Part shown: positions 27,151-37,675 of the stretch, piece after piece
How the letters are laid out: every line of letters begins with the position of its first letter
Numbering within the stretch: the first letter of the stretch is position 1
Source of the DNA: Schlegelella aquatica
Lineage (GTDB): Bacteria; Pseudomonadota; Gammaproteobacteria; Burkholderiales; Burkholderiaceae_C
Assembly (NCBI RefSeq): GCF_026013905.1
Contig: NZ_CP110257.1
Coordinates: 2,130,001 to 2,194,000, forward strand
Direction: 5' to 3'
DNA: 64,000 bases
Notes under the pieces: model-generated
What the model was told of the DNA's origin: nothing
The model's input: only the letters and a program-made list of their open reading frames with translations
The model's database searches: none
Program-made: the position numbers and the translations under genes

Positions 27151-28574
27151 ACATCCCTCCTTCCGCCCCTGCCCTGCTCGAGGCGCTGCGCGCCGCGGTG
27201 GGCCCTGCCCACGTGCTGACCGAAGGCGACCTCACCGCCTACGAACTCGATTGGCGCCGCCGCTACCGCGGCAAGGCCCTCGCCGTGGTGCGGCCCGGCT
27301 CCACCGACGAAGTCGCCGCCGTGGTGCGGGCATGCGCAGCTCACCGCACCTCCATCGTGCCGCAGGGAGGCAACACCGGCCTGGTCGGCGGCTCCGTGCC
27401 GGATGCGAGCGGCCGTCAGGTCGTACTGAGCCTGCAGCGGCTCCACCGTGTGCGCTCGATCGACCCCGCCAACCTCACGATGACCGTGGAGGCCGGCTGC
27501 GTGCTGCAAGCCGCACAGGAAGCCGCCGCCCAGCAGGGTCTGCTGCTGCCGCTGAGCCTGGCCGCCGAGGGCAGTTGCACCATCGGCGGTAACCTCGCGA
27601 CCAACGCCGGCGGCACGCAGGTGCTGCGCTACGGCAATGCGCGCGAGCTGTGCCTCGGGCTGGAGGTCGTCACCGCGTCGGGCGACATCTGGTCGGGGCT
27701 GGCCGGCCTGCGCAAGGACAACACCGGCTACGACCTGCGGCATCTCTTCATCGGCAGCGAAGGCACCCTGGGCATCATCACGGCCGCCACCCTGAAGCTC
27801 TACCCGCAGCCCGCGGCGCGGCTCACCGCGTTGGCCGCGCTGCCCAGCCTCGCGGCCGCCGTCGACCTGCTGCAACTCACCCAAGCCCGCTTGGGTGCGG
27901 GGCTCACCGGTTTCGAGGTGATGAACGCCTTCTCGCTGGAACTGGTCGCCAAGCACTTCCCGCAGATTCCCCGTCCGCTGCCGCCCGCGGCATGGACGGT
28001 GCTGCTGGAGCAGTCGGACACCGAGTCGACCGAGCATGCGCGCTCGCTTTTCGAGGCGACGCTCGAGGCGGCGCTCGAACAGGGTCTCATCGAGGACGCT
28101 GCGATCGCCGAGAGCATCGAGCAGTCCCGCCAGCTGTGGCATCTGCGCGAGTCGATCCCCCTCGCCCAGGCCGAGGAGGGACTCAACATCAAGCACGACA
28201 TCTCCGTGCCCGTCTCACGCATCCCGGCATTCGTCGCCGAGACGGACGCCGAGATCGCTCGCCGGTTCCCGGGAGCCCGCCTGGTGGACTTCGGCCACCT
28301 CGGCGACGGCAATCTCCACTACAACGTCCAGGCGCCCGAGGGAGCCGATCCGGCCGCATTCCTGCGCGAGCACGAGCACGAGATCAACGCCGTCGTGTAC
28401 GACGCCGTCGTGCGCCACGGCGGTTCGATTTCCGCCGAGCACGGCATCGGCGCACTCAAGCGCGACGAACTGGAAGCGCGCAAGTCGCCCGTGGCGCTCG
28501 GGTTGATGCGGGCGATCAAGCAGGCGCTCGATCCCGAAGGCTTGCTCAACCCCGGTCGGGTCCTGAGGGTGTGA
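27147..28574 (+). CDS. FAD-linked 2-hydroxyacid oxidase (D-lactate/D-2-hydroxyglutarate dehydrogenase type)
   Basis: A 475-residue flavoprotein. An FAD-binding PCMH domain covers about 40-220 (IVPQGGNTGLVGGSVPD, then GSEGTLGIITAATLKLYP). An FAD-oxidase C domain carries the metal/substrate motifs GHLGDGNLHYNV and SAEHGIGALKR. It oxidises a D-2-hydroxyacid and passes electrons to an acceptor such as ETF or a cytochrome. It resembles the D2HGDH/DLD branch; the exact substrate is not readable. Start overlaps DUF2069 (ATGA). ETF-QO in the same window could receive its electrons, an inference. Confidence 0.88.
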   Translation: MNIPPSAPALLEALRAAVGPAHVLTEGDLTAYELDWRRRYRGKALAVVRPGSTDEVAAVVRACAAHRTSIVPQGGNTGLVGGSVPDASGRQVVLSLQRLHRVRSIDPANLTMTVEAGCVLQAAQEAAAQQGLLLPLSLAAEGSCTIGGNLATNAGGTQVLRYGNARELCLGLEVVTASGDIWSGLAGLRKDNTGYDLRHLFIGSEGTLGIITAATLKLYPQPAARLTALAALPSLAAAVDLLQLTQARLGAGLTGFEVMNAFSLELVAKHFPQIPRPLPPAAWTVLLEQSDTESTEHARSLFEATLEAALEQGLIEDAAIAESIEQSRQLWHLRESIPLAQAEEGLNIKHDISVPVSRIPAFVAETDAEIARRFPGARLVDFGHLGDGNLHYNVQAPEGADPAAFLREHEHEINAVVYDAVVRHGGSISAEHGIGALKRDELEARKSPVALGLMRAIKQALDPEGLLNPGRVLRV

Positions 28575-28629
28575 TCCCAGCCGGGGTCGGCGCGACCGGC
28601 CGGATGCGAGCGGAAAACGGACTCGCGGC

Positions 28630-29082
28630 CTACTGCACGGGCCCCTTGAGGGCGGCCGGCACGGGCAGCGGCAACACCTCGATGCCCTCCTCGAGCAAGG
28701 CTTCGGTGTCTTCGCGGCTCGCCTGGCCTCGGATGTTGCGTGCCTCGGCCTCGCCGTAGTGGATGCGACGCGCCTCCTCGGCGAAGCGCTCACCCACGTC
28801 CTCGGTGTGCTCCATCACATGCCGAACCGCGCGCAGCCACATCGCCTGCAGCGTCTGAGCCTCCGGCGACAAAGCCCGGGTCTCGGCCGGTGCGGCGGGC
28901 GCCTCCTCTTTCGCACCGGAGAGGTTGAGGCGCGGCGCACTGGGCATCTTCTGGATCTCGGTGTCCGCGCACAGGGGGCATTCCAGCAGCCCGCGCTCCT
29001 GCTGCAAACGGAAATCCTCGTCCGATCCGAACCACCCCTCGAACGCGTGCCCGTGGCGGCACTGCAGGTTGAGCACCTTCAT
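28630..29082 (-). CDS. DUF1178 family protein
   Basis: A 150-residue cytoplasmic protein of the DUF1178 family. The N-terminus has C8 and a CPLC pair (C35, C38) with HGHAFEGWF between, a zinc-ribbon-like arrangement. The C-terminus is acidic and helical (EEARRIHYGEAEARNIRGQA, the family signature). Function unknown. Starts 8 bases after the Nudix gene on this strand and is likely the last gene of the operon tail that begins with nuo. Confidence 0.85.
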   Translation of the reverse strand: MKVLNLQCRHGHAFEGWFGSDEDFRLQQERGLLECPLCADTEIQKMPSAPRLNLSGAKEEAPAAPAETRALSPEAQTLQAMWLRAVRHVMEHTEDVGERFAEEARRIHYGEAEARNIRGQASREDTEALLEEGIEVLPLPVPAALKGPVQ

Positions 29083-29090
29083 GGCCGCGA

Positions 29091-29717
29091 TTATCGAGGA
29101 TGGGCTTCGCCGGCCGCGGGCTGCCACGACAAGTCCCACTCGCCACGACGCCATTGCTGCAACCACAGCAGTCCGATGAGGGTCTTGGCGTCCGTCACGA
29201 GCCCGTCTCGCACCCACCCCGCCAGCTCGGCCTCGCTCGCCGTGAACACCTGGACGAACTCGCCCTCGTCCAGCTCGGCCGATCCTGCCTCCAGCCCGCG
29301 GGCGAACCAGATCTCGATCCCCTCGTCCGAGTAGGCGATGGCATTGTGCAAGACGCCGGCGCGTGCCCACTCCCGCGCCCGGTAGCCCGTATCTTCGCGC
29401 AGCTCGCGCTCGGCGCAACGTCGTGGCGCCTCCCCCGCGTCCAGCTTGCCGGCCGGGAACTCGATCATCACCCGCCCCACCGGGTAGCGGTACTGACGTT
29501 CGAGCACCAGGCGCCCGTCGTCCAGGATGGGCACGATCACCACTGCCCCGGGGTGGACGATGTACTCGCGCCCCGCATGGCGGCCGTCGGGCAGCGCGAC
29601 GGTGTCACGGCGCACCTGCAGGAAATGCCCTTGATACACGGTGCGACTTTCCAGCCGCCTCTCGAGCAGCGCAGGATCCTGCGGGTCATCGAAGGTCGCC
29701 GCCACGACGGTTCTCAC
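29091..29717 (-). CDS. Nudix hydrolase (ADP-ribose pyrophosphatase-like)
   Basis: A 208-residue Nudix enzyme with the box at residues 90-112 (G-x5-E-x7-REL-x-ED-x-GY; the usual second Glu is Asp). The N-terminal strand VYQGHFLQVRRDTVALPDG matches ADP-ribose pyrophosphatases that hydrolyse ADP-ribose to AMP and ribose-5-phosphate. I chose the GTG at 29717 because it overlaps the DUF2818 stop as GTGA; an upstream ATG at 29744 would add nine residues and overlap more. Sits directly downstream of the complex I operon, so NAD turnover is a reasonable theme but unproven. Confidence 0.85.
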   Translation of the reverse strand: MRTVVAATFDDPQDPALLERRLESRTVYQGHFLQVRRDTVALPDGRHAGREYIVHPGAVVIVPILDDGRLVLERQYRYPVGRVMIEFPAGKLDAGEAPRRCAERELREDTGYRAREWARAGVLHNAIAYSDEGIEIWFARGLEAGSAELDEGEFVQVFTASEAELAGWVRDGLVTDAKTLIGLLWLQQWRRGEWDLSWQPAAGEAHPR

Positions 29718-30016
29718 CCCCGGTGGCGTCGCAGGTAGCGCCACACGAAGCCGGGAAACGCGAGCGTCAGGAACAAGCTCGCGAACACGGCATAGAACTC
29801 CCAGCCCTGCGCGTGGCGCTGCCCGAGCCGCGCCTCCAGCGCGAACCCGACCAGCAACGTCAGGCCGAACGCCACCACGAGCTCCAGCACCCGCCAGCCG
29901 AGCGACTTGCGCTCGCGCCGCGGACCGATGACGAACAGGCGTTCGTTGACGAACGGCAGGTTGGCAGCGATCGCCGCCACCAGCAGCACCAGCCAGACCG
30001 AGGCCGTCTGATCCAC
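29714..30016 (-). CDS. DUF2818 small membrane protein
   Basis: A 100-residue protein with three predicted helices (VWLVLLVAAIAANLPFV at 7-23, VLELVVAFGLTLLVGFAL, FYAVFASLFLTLAFPGFVW). DUF2818 proteins are found right after nuoN in betaproteobacteria. Start is GTG at 30016, four bases after the nuoN stop, so it is part of the nuo transcript. The conserved place suggests an accessory or assembly role for complex I, not demonstrated. Confidence 0.85.
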   Translation of the reverse strand: MDQTASVWLVLLVAAIAANLPFVNERLFVIGPRRERKSLGWRVLELVVAFGLTLLVGFALEARLGQRHAQGWEFYAVFASLFLTLAFPGFVWRYLRRHRG

Positions 30017-30020
30017 TGCG

Positions 30021-31502
30021 TCAGCCGGCCAGCGCTTTGGAGATGGCCTGGGCGCACAGCGCCATCAAGCCACCGGGCAGCAGGCCCAACACCAGCACCG
30101 CCAGACCGTTGAGCGACAGCAGCGCCCGGGCGTCGGTGCCCGCCCGGATCGGAGACATGTCGACCGCCTCGTCGAAGTACATCACCTTCACCACGCGCAG
30201 GTAGTAGAACGCCGCCACCAGCGAAAGCAGCACGGCGATGACCGCCAGCCAGACGTAGAGCGCCTCGTTGGTGGACACCAGCGCCTGGAGCACGGCCAGC
30301 TTGGCGTAGAAACCCACCGTCGGAGGAATGCCCGCCAGCGAGAACATGAAGATCGCCATCACGGCGGCATACCAGGGGCTGCGGCGGTTCAGCCCCTTGA
30401 GGTCGTCGATCTGCTCGGCCTCGTGGCCCTCGCGCGCCAGCAGCGCGATGAGGCCGAAGGTGCCGAGCGTCGTGATCACGTAGGTGATCGCATAGAACAT
30501 CGCCGAGCTGTAGGCATTGCCGGCCGACAGCGTGTTGCCCTTCACCACGCCGCAGGCCAGGCCCAGCAGCATGAAGCCCATCTGACCGATGGTCGAGTAC
30601 GCCAGCATGCGTTTGAGGTTGGACTGGGCGATGGCGGCGAGGTTGCCCACCGCGAGCGAGGCGACCGCCAGCACAATGAGCATCTGCTGCCAATCCACCG
30701 CCAGCCCCAGCATCCCCTCCACGAGCAGCCGGATCGCCATCGCGAAGCCGCCCAGCTGCGGGGCACCGGCGATGAGCAGTGTGATGGCCGTCGGCGCGCC
30801 CTGGTAGACGTCCGGCACCCACATGTGGAACGGAACCGCCGCCAGCTTGAACGCCAGACCCGCCACCACGAAGACGATGCCGAACACCAGCACCTGCTCG
30901 TTGATCTGGCCCGTGCCGATCGCGCGGAACACCTCGCCGATGTCCAACGAGCCGGTGGCGCCGTACATCATCGAAAGGCCGTACAGCAGGAAGCCGCTGG
31001 CGAGCGAGCCGAGCACGAAGTACTTCATCGCCGCCTCGGTCGCGGTGAGGTCGTCACGCCGCAGCGCCGCCAGCGCATAGAGCGGCAAGGACATCAGTTC
31101 GAGGCCGAGGTAGATGACGAGGAAGTTGTTGGCCGAGGTCATCACCATGATGCCCAGCAGCGAGAACAAGCTCAGCGTGAAGAGCTCGCCCTTCCAGATG
31201 CCGCGGTCGGCCGCATAGGTGCGCGCATACACGAGCGACAGGAGCGTTGCGACGGTGGCGAACAGCTCCAGCAGGTTGCCCATCGGGTCGCTCACGACCA
31301 TGCGCTGCATCGCGTACACGGTCAGGCTGTCGGCCACGTAGCCGGCCTGCATCACGCCGACGATGACCAGCGTGGCCAGCGTCAGCAGGTACGTCACGGT
31401 GCGGCGCGGATCTGTCACGAACAGATCCACGATCGCGATCACGCAGGTGAGCGCGAGCAGCGTGATCTCCGGATAGATGGCGAGCCAGTTCATGTCGTTC
31501 AT
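30021..31502 (-). CDS. nuoN: NADH-quinone oxidoreductase subunit N
   Basis: Antiporter-like proton-pumping subunit of the membrane arm, 493 residues, about 14 helices. Key charged residues lie in the antiporter fold: Glu in [13 protein letters not shown], Lys in [12 protein letters not shown] and Lys in the [16 protein letters not shown] segment. Its start lies 13 bases after the nuoM stop. Last core nuo gene. Confidence 0.97.
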   Translation of the reverse strand: MNDMNWLAIYPEITLLALTCVIAIVDLFVTDPRRTVTYLLTLATLVIVGVMQAGYVADSLTVYAMQRMVVSDPMGNLLELFATVATLLSLVYARTYAADRGIWKGELFTLSLFSLLGIMVMTSANNFLVIYLGLELMSLPLYALAALRRDDLTATEAAMKYFVLGSLASGFLLYGLSMMYGATGSLDIGEVFRAIGTGQINEQVLVFGIVFVVAGLAFKLAAVPFHMWVPDVYQGAPTAITLLIAGAPQLGGFAMAIRLLVEGMLGLAVDWQQMLIVLAVASLAVGNLAAIAQSNLKRMLAYSTIGQMGFMLLGLACGVVKGNTLSAGNAYSSAMFYAITYVITTLGTFGLIALLAREGHEAEQIDDLKGLNRRSPWYAAVMAIFMFSLAGIPPTVGFYAKLAVLQALVSTNEALYVWLAVIAVLLSLVAAFYYLRVVKVMYFDEAVDMSPIRAGTDARALLSLNGLAVLVLGLLPGGLMALCAQAISKALAG

Positions 31503-31515
31503 CGAGTTGGCCTCG

Positions 31516-32991
31516 TCAGTTCAGCTTGCTCTGCGCCACGTGCTGCAGCAGGTTCACCACCGACTGCTGCATGACGTCGGTAAAGGGTTTCGGATACAGG
31601 CCCATCCACAACACCGCAAGGGCGAGGAGCGCCAGCATGACGAACTCGCGCTTGTTGAGATCGAGCAGCTCTCGCACGTTCGAGTTGGCAATGGCACCGA
31701 AGTACACGCGCTTGACCATCCACAGCGTGTACGCGGCACCGAAAATCAGCGTCGTGGCGGCCAGCGCGCCCAGCCAGAAGTTCACCTTGACGGTCGCCAG
31801 GATCACCATCCATTCGCCGACGAACCCGCTCGTGCCCGGCAGGCCGCAGTTGGCCATCGCAAACAGCACCGCGAACGCCGCGAACTTGGGCATGGTGTTC
31901 ACCACCCCGCCGTAGGCTGCGATCTCCCGCGAATGGACACGGTCGTACAGCACGCCGATGCACAGGAACATCGCGCCGGAGACGAAACCGTGCGAAATCA
32001 TCTGCACGATGCCGCCGGCGACACCGAGTTCGTTGAAGAGGAAGAAGCCGAGCGTCACGAAGCCCATGTGGGCGATCGACGAGTAGGCCACCAGCTTCTT
32101 CATGTCCTGCTGCACCAGTGCCACCAGGCCGATGTACACGACGGCCACGAGCGACAGAGCCACGATGATCCACGTCATCTCGCGGCTCGCATCCGGTGTG
32201 ATCGGCAGCGAGAAGCGTAGGAAGCCGTAGGCCCCGAGCTTCAGCATGATCGCGGCCAGCACCACCGAGCCACCGGTGGGTGCCTCCACGTGCGCATCGG
32301 GCAGCCAGGTGTGCACCGGCCACATCGGCACTTTGACCGCGAACGCAAGGAAGAAGGCCCAGAAGAGCAATTCCTGCGCCCCCAGCGGCAACGGCAGCTT
32401 GTGCCACGTCAGGATGTCGAAGCTGCCGCCCGACTTGTAGTACAGGTAGACGAGCGCCACCAGCATCAGCAGCGAGCCGAGCAGCGTATACAGGAAGAAC
32501 TTGAAGGCCGCATACACGCGCCGCGGACCGCCCCAGATGCCGATGATGATGTACATCGGGATCAGGGTCGCCTCGAAGAACACGTAGAACAGCAACCCGT
32601 CGAGCGCCGCGAACACGCCGATCATCAGACCGGAGAGGATCAGGAACGCACCCATGTACTGGTTGACGCGCTCCGTGATGACCTCCCAGCCGGCGATGAC
32701 CACGATCACGGTGATGAAGGCGGTCAGCACCACGAACCAGACGGACAAGCCGTCCACGCCCAGGTGGTAGCGCACGTTGAACCGCTCGATCCACGAGAGG
32801 TTCTCGACGAACTGCATGGCCGCAGTGCTCGTGTCGAATCCCGCGATGATCGGCAGCGTGAGCAGGAAGCCGACCACAGCCCCGACGAGGGCCAGCCAAC
32901 GCACCGCGCCGGCGTACTGGTCGCGACCCAGGGCAAGCAGGACCACCCCGAAGACGATCGGGGTCCAGATGGCGAGGCTCAGCAGACTCAT
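31516..32991 (-). CDS. nuoM: NADH-quinone oxidoreductase subunit M
   Basis: Antiporter-like proton-pumping subunit, 491 residues. It contains [14 protein letters not shown] with the essential Glu, [23 protein letters not shown] with the Lys, and [18 protein letters not shown]. The size is normal. It lies 16 bases after nuoL in the operon order nuoL-nuoM-nuoN. Confidence 0.97.
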   Translation of the reverse strand: MSLLSLAIWTPIVFGVVLLALGRDQYAGAVRWLALVGAVVGFLLTLPIIAGFDTSTAAMQFVENLSWIERFNVRYHLGVDGLSVWFVVLTAFITVIVVIAGWEVITERVNQYMGAFLILSGLMIGVFAALDGLLFYVFFEATLIPMYIIIGIWGGPRRVYAAFKFFLYTLLGSLLMLVALVYLYYKSGGSFDILTWHKLPLPLGAQELLFWAFFLAFAVKVPMWPVHTWLPDAHVEAPTGGSVVLAAIMLKLGAYGFLRFSLPITPDASREMTWIIVALSLVAVVYIGLVALVQQDMKKLVAYSSIAHMGFVTLGFFLFNELGVAGGIVQMISHGFVSGAMFLCIGVLYDRVHSREIAAYGGVVNTMPKFAAFAVLFAMANCGLPGTSGFVGEWMVILATVKVNFWLGALAATTLIFGAAYTLWMVKRVYFGAIANSNVRELLDLNKREFVMLALLALAVLWMGLYPKPFTDVMQQSVVNLLQHVAQSKLN

Positions 32992-33007
32992 TTGGTATGC
33001 CCCTCGC

Positions 33008-35038
33008 TCAGCGGATCAGAAAGCCCTGCAGGAACGTCCGCAGGTACGGCCACAGTTGCCAAGTCGTCAGGGCGAAGATGCCAACGATCATGACCAGCGC
33101 GTAGTGATAGATGTAGCCCGACTGGAACAGGCGCACCACTGACGCCGCCCAACCCACCACGCGGGCCGAGCCGTTGACCACGAGCCCATCGATGAGCCCG
33201 ACGTCGCCGCCCTTCCAGAGGCCCCGTCCGAGCAGGCGCGCACCCGCGGCAAAGACGTTCTCGTTGATCCAATCCATGTAGTACTTGTTTTCCATGATGC
33301 GGACGAGCCAGCCCAGCCGTTGGCGCAGCAGGGCCGGAATCTCGGGCTTCTTCATGTAGAAGACGTAGGCGACCACGACGCCGGCCAAGGCCAACCAGAA
33401 CGGGGGCAGCGTCAAGCCGTGCAGAGCCATCGCCACCGCACCGTGGAAGTTCTCGGCCAACTCGGCCATGGCGGGGTGCTTGGCCGCGTCCACGAAGATG
33501 GCGTCCTTCAGGAAGTCGCCGAAGAGCATCGGCTGGATCGTCAGGAAACCGATGAACACCGAGGGCGCCGCCAGCAGCAGCAGCGGGGCGGTGACGACCC
33601 AGGGCGACTCGTGCGGCGTGTGATCCTCCTCGCCGTGGTGGCCGTGGTCGTCGGCCGGCGGGAACGGCTTGTGGTGGAACCGCTCCTGGCCATGGAAGAC
33701 CAGGAAGTACATGCGGAACGAGTAGAAGGCCGTGACGAAGACGCCGACCACCACCGCGAAGTACGCGAACCCCGCCCCGGGCAGATGACTGGCGTGGACG
33801 GCCTCGATGATCGAGTCCTTCGAATAGAAGCCAGAGAAGAACGGCGTGCCGATCAGCGCGAGCGAGCCAATCAACGAGGTGATCCAGGTGATGGGCATGT
33901 ACTTGCGCAGGCCACCCATGTTCCGGATGTCCTGGTCATGGTGCATGCCGATGATCACCGAGCCCGCCGCGAGGAACAGCAACGCCTTGAAGAACGCGTG
34001 CGTCATCAGGTGGAACACCGCCACCGAGTAGGCGGACACGCCGAGGGCCACCGTCATGTAGCCGAGCTGAGAAAGCGTCGAGTACGCGACGACGCGCTTG
34101 ATGTCGTTCTGGATGATCCCGAGGAAGCCCATGAAGAGCGCCGTGATCGCGCCGATCACCAGCACGAAGTTGAGCGCCGTGTCCGACAGCTCGTACAGCG
34201 GCGACATGCGTGCGACCATGAAGATGCCGGCCGTCACCATCGTCGCCGCGTGGATGAGCGCAGAGATGGGCGTCGGGCCTTCCATGGAGTCGGGCAGCCA
34301 CACGTGCAGCGGGAACTGGGCCGACTTGCCCATCGCCCCGATGAACAGACAGATGCAGATGACGGTGATCAGCATCCAGTCGGTACCCGGGAACGTGAGG
34401 CTGCCGAGCTGGCCCGCCTTGGCGAACGTCTCGCCGTAGTTGAGCGTGCCCGCGTACGCGGCGATCAGGCCGATGCCCAGAATGAAGCCGAAGTCGCCCA
34501 CCCGGTTGACGAGGAAGGCCTTGAGGTTGGCGAAGATCGCGCTCGGGCGTGTGTACCAGAACCCGATCAGCAGGTAGGAGACCAGGCCCACCGCCTCCCA
34601 GCCGAAGAACAGCTGCAGGAAGTTGTTGCTCATGACGAGCATGAGCATCGAGAACGTGAACAGCGAGATGTAGGCGAAGAAGCGCTGGTAGCCGGGGTCG
34701 TCCTCCATGTAGCCGATGGTGTAGATGTGCACCATCAACGACACGAACGTGACCACGCACATCATCATCGCGGACAGCCCGTCGATCAGGAAGCCGACCT
34801 CCATCTTGAGGCCACCGACCGTCATCCACTCGTACACGGTGGCGTTGAAGCGCGCGCCATCCACGGCGACGGCCTTGAGCACCATCGCCGAGATGATGAA
34901 CGACACCAGCACGCCCAGGATCGTGATCGCGTGCGCCCCTCGCCGGCCGACGTACTTGCCGAACAAGCCCGCGACGATCGCCCCCACCAGCGGTGCCAGC
35001 GGCACCGCGACCAGCATGTTCTGAGAGAGTTCTGCCAT
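33008..35038 (-). CDS. nuoL: NADH-quinone oxidoreductase subunit L
   Basis: Largest antiporter-like subunit, 676 residues, with the long lateral helix HL at the C-terminus that clasps NuoM and NuoN. It shows FGWEAVGLVSYLLIGFW, GKSAQFPLHVWLPDSMEGPTP and QNDIKRVVAYSTLSQLGYM. A histidine/acid-rich loop (PADDHGHHGEEDHTPHESP, about residues 465-485) lies between helices and is a common feature of betaproteobacterial NuoL. It starts 19 bases after nuoK. Confidence 0.97.
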   Translation of the reverse strand: MAELSQNMLVAVPLAPLVGAIVAGLFGKYVGRRGAHAITILGVLVSFIISAMVLKAVAVDGARFNATVYEWMTVGGLKMEVGFLIDGLSAMMMCVVTFVSLMVHIYTIGYMEDDPGYQRFFAYISLFTFSMLMLVMSNNFLQLFFGWEAVGLVSYLLIGFWYTRPSAIFANLKAFLVNRVGDFGFILGIGLIAAYAGTLNYGETFAKAGQLGSLTFPGTDWMLITVICICLFIGAMGKSAQFPLHVWLPDSMEGPTPISALIHAATMVTAGIFMVARMSPLYELSDTALNFVLVIGAITALFMGFLGIIQNDIKRVVAYSTLSQLGYMTVALGVSAYSVAVFHLMTHAFFKALLFLAAGSVIIGMHHDQDIRNMGGLRKYMPITWITSLIGSLALIGTPFFSGFYSKDSIIEAVHASHLPGAGFAYFAVVVGVFVTAFYSFRMYFLVFHGQERFHHKPFPPADDHGHHGEEDHTPHESPWVVTAPLLLLAAPSVFIGFLTIQPMLFGDFLKDAIFVDAAKHPAMAELAENFHGAVAMALHGLTLPPFWLALAGVVVAYVFYMKKPEIPALLRQRLGWLVRIMENKYYMDWINENVFAAGARLLGRGLWKGGDVGLIDGLVVNGSARVVGWAASVVRLFQSGYIYHYALVMIVGIFALTTWQLWPYLRTFLQGFLIR

Positions 35039-35057
35039 GTTGTTGTGCCTGCTCGGC

Positions 35058-35366
35058 TCAGCCCTTGAGTGCGTCCAGCTCGTCGACGTTGATCGTGGAG
35101 CGGTTGCGGAACAGCACGACCAGAATGGCCAGGCCGATCGCAGACTCGGCAGCCGCCACCGTCAAGATGAAGAACACGAACACCTGTCCCGACATGTCGC
35201 CCAGGTAGTGCGAGAAGGCGACGAAGTTCAGGTTGACGGCGAGCAGCATCAGCTCGATCGCCATCAGCAGCACGATCAGGTTGCGCCGGTTCAGGAAGAT
35301 CCCGATCACCGCCATCGCGAACAGGATGGCGCCGAGCGACAGATAGTGTCCCAGGGTGAGCGTCAT
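35058..35366 (-). CDS. nuoK: NADH-quinone oxidoreductase subunit K
   Basis: Three-helix membrane subunit, 102 residues, part of the proton path between NuoJ and NuoN. Two membrane glutamates appear in the [20 protein letters not shown] and [14 protein letters not shown] segments. Start overlaps nuoJ stop by ATGA. Confidence 0.96.
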   Translation of the reverse strand: MTLTLGHYLSLGAILFAMAVIGIFLNRRNLIVLLMAIELMLLAVNLNFVAFSHYLGDMSGQVFVFFILTVAAAESAIGLAILVVLFRNRSTINVDELDALKG

Positions 35367-36016
35367 GCTTGGCCTCCGGCCGAGGAATTCGGAGTCGTGG
35401 CGGGCGCGGCGCCAGCGGCAGCGGTCTCGGCCGGCATCCTCACGACGCGCAGCCGGTCGGCCTTGCGCACCCGGATCTGCACCGCCGGATCCACATAGCG
35501 GGAGTCCTTGCGCTTGCGCATGGTCAGCGCGATGGCCGCGATGATGGCCACCAGCAGCAGCACCGCGGCGATCTGCAGGGGATAAAGGTACTGGGTGTAG
35601 ATCTCGATACCGAGGAGCTTGGTGTTGCCGAGCTGGGCCTGCTCAGGCGTGAGCTGCGGAGCGTCGCTCAGCCGGAAGCCGCCGAGGAGCACCACGGCCA
35701 TCTCGAGCGCGATGACGACGCCGATCAGACCGGCCAGCGGGAAGTGCTTCCAAAACCCCTGTCGCAGTGCGTCCACGTTGAAATCGAGCATCATGACGAC
35801 GAAGAGGAACAGCACCATCACAGCGCCGACGTAGACCAGCACGAGCGAAATGGCGAGGAACTCGGCCTTGAGCAGCATCCACACACACGCGGCATTGAAG
35901 AACGCGAGCACGAGGAACAGCGCCGCATGCACGGTGCTGCGGGCGGTGATCACGCGAAAGCCTGCGAACAGCAGGATCGCGGAGAACACATAGAACAGCG
36001 CGGTCTTGGTATCCAT
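35363..36016 (-). CDS. nuoJ: NADH-quinone oxidoreductase subunit J
   Basis: Five-helix membrane subunit, 217 residues, with the TM3 pi-bulge region around [19 protein letters not shown]. The C-terminal cytoplasmic tail is Ala-rich ([14 protein letters not shown]) and longer than in E. coli, which is usual for this order. It overlaps nuoK by 4 bases and is separated from nuoI by 54 bases. Confidence 0.95.
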   Translation of the reverse strand: MDTKTALFYVFSAILLFAGFRVITARSTVHAALFLVLAFFNAACVWMLLKAEFLAISLVLVYVGAVMVLFLFVVMMLDFNVDALRQGFWKHFPLAGLIGVVIALEMAVVLLGGFRLSDAPQLTPEQAQLGNTKLLGIEIYTQYLYPLQIAAVLLLVAIIAAIALTMRKRKDSRYVDPAVQIRVRKADRLRVVRMPAETAAAGAAPATTPNSSAGGQA

Positions 36017-36070
36017 GTCTTTCTCGGGTTGTCGGGCCGCTCGGCGGCGGCCGGTCGGCGCACCGGGCGC

Positions 36071-36568
36071 TCAGCGGTACTTGGCGTCGGCCGCCTTGCT
36101 GGCCGCGATCTCCTTCTCGTAGCGGTCGCCGATCGCCAGCAGCATCTCCTTCGTGAAGTACAGGTCTCCGCGCTTCTCGCCGTGGTACTCGAAGATGTGC
36201 GTCTCGACGATCGAATCGACGGGGCAGCTTTCCTCGCAGAAGCCGCAGAAGATGCACTTGGTCAGGTCGATGTCGTAGCGCGTGGTCCGGCGCGTACCGT
36301 CGGCGCGCACGTCCGATTCGATGGTGATGGCGTAGGCCGGGCAGACCGCCTCGCACAGCTTGCAGGCGATGCAACGCTCCTCACCGTTGTCGTACCGGCG
36401 CAGCGCGTGCAAGCCGCGGAAGCGAGGCGACAGCGGAGTCTTCTCCTCCGGGAACTGCACCGTGATGTGCGGAGACAGGAAGTGGCGGCCGGTGAGGGCC
36501 AACCCCTTGAACAGTTCCGTCAGCATGAAGCTGTTGAAGAACTGCTTGATGGATGCGACGGCAGACAT
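36071..36568 (-). CDS. nuoI: NADH-quinone oxidoreductase subunit I
   Basis: Peripheral-arm ferredoxin subunit, 165 residues, carrying clusters N6a and N6b. The two CxxCxxCxxxCP motifs are [12 protein letters not shown] and [12 protein letters not shown]. It relays electrons towards NuoB. 26 bases after nuoH. Confidence 0.97.
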   Translation of the reverse strand: MSAVASIKQFFNSFMLTELFKGLALTGRHFLSPHITVQFPEEKTPLSPRFRGLHALRRYDNGEERCIACKLCEAVCPAYAITIESDVRADGTRRTTRYDIDLTKCIFCGFCEESCPVDSIVETHIFEYHGEKRGDLYFTKEMLLAIGDRYEKEIAASKAADAKYR

Positions 36569-36594
36569 CTCGTAAGCCTCTCAGACGGTGCGGA

Positions 36595-37659
36595 TCACTT
36601 CCAGATGTTCCAGGGCGACTGGATCCACAGGCCGACCACCACCAGCCACACCAGCGTGACCGGGATGAAGATCTTCCACCCCAGGCGCATGATCTGGTCG
36701 TAGCGGAAGCGCGGGAAGGTGGCCCGCACCCACAGGAAGACGGTGACGAGCACGAAAGTCTTCAGGCCCAGCCAGATCCAGCCGGGGATCCAGTTGAACA
36801 GCGCGCTGTCGATCGGCGGCAGCCACCCCCCGAGGAACATGATCGACGCGAGGGCCGACACCAGGATCATGTTGGCGTACTCGGCCAGGAAGAACATCGC
36901 GAAGGCCATGCCCGAATACTCGATCATGTGGCCAGCGACGATCTCCGACTCGCCCTCGACCACGTCGAACGGATGACGGTTGGTCTCCGCGATGCCGGCG
37001 ATGAAGTAGACGAAGAAGATCGGCAGCAGGGGCAGCCAGTTCCAGGACAGGAAGTTCAGGCCCCGGTCCGCGAACCAGCCCCGGTCCTGCGAGAGCACGA
37101 TGTCGGTCATGTTGAGGCTGCCGGCCACCATCAGCACGACCACGAAGGCGAAGCCCATCGCGATCTCGTAGGAGACCATCTGCGCGGAGGCCCGCAGCGC
37201 GCCGAGGAAGGCGTACTTCGAGTTGGACGCCCAGCCGGCGATGATGACGCCGTAGACCTCCAGCGAGGTGATGGCCATCAGGAACAGCAGGCCCGCATTG
37301 ATGTTGGCCAGCGCCACCTCGGGACCGAAGGGGACGACCACCCACGCCGCGAGGGCGGGCATGATGGTCATCACCGGCGCGAGGAAGAACAGACCCTTGC
37401 TGGCCGCGGTCGGCGCGATGATCTCCTTGAAGATCAGCTTGACCGCATCGGCGATCGGTTGCAGCAAGCCGGCGGGGCCGACCCGGTTGGGGCCGGGGCG
37501 CACCTGCGTCCAGCCGATGGCCTTGCGCTCCCACAGGGTCAGGTAGGCGACGCAGATCATCAGCGGCAGGACCAGCGCCACGATCTTGATGAGGTTCCAG
37601 ACGACCGGCCAGGCCGGGCCCAGCGTGCTCTGTCCGTAGGTGGTCAGGGTGTCGAGCAT
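36595..37659 (-). CDS. nuoH: NADH-quinone oxidoreductase subunit H
   Basis: Membrane subunit that forms the quinone-binding chamber with NuoB and NuoD. 354 residues, eight helices, with the signatures [19 protein letters not shown] and the loop [17 protein letters not shown] (acid residues lining the entry path). 16 bases after nuoG. Confidence 0.97.
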   Translation of the reverse strand: MLDTLTTYGQSTLGPAWPVVWNLIKIVALVLPLMICVAYLTLWERKAIGWTQVRPGPNRVGPAGLLQPIADAVKLIFKEIIAPTAASKGLFFLAPVMTIMPALAAWVVVPFGPEVALANINAGLLFLMAITSLEVYGVIIAGWASNSKYAFLGALRASAQMVSYEIAMGFAFVVVLMVAGSLNMTDIVLSQDRGWFADRGLNFLSWNWLPLLPIFFVYFIAGIAETNRHPFDVVEGESEIVAGHMIEYSGMAFAMFFLAEYANMILVSALASIMFLGGWLPPIDSALFNWIPGWIWLGLKTFVLVTVFLWVRATFPRFRYDQIMRLGWKIFIPVTLVWLVVVGLWIQSPWNIWK

Positions 37660-37675
37660 GATGTGGCGTCCTCGC

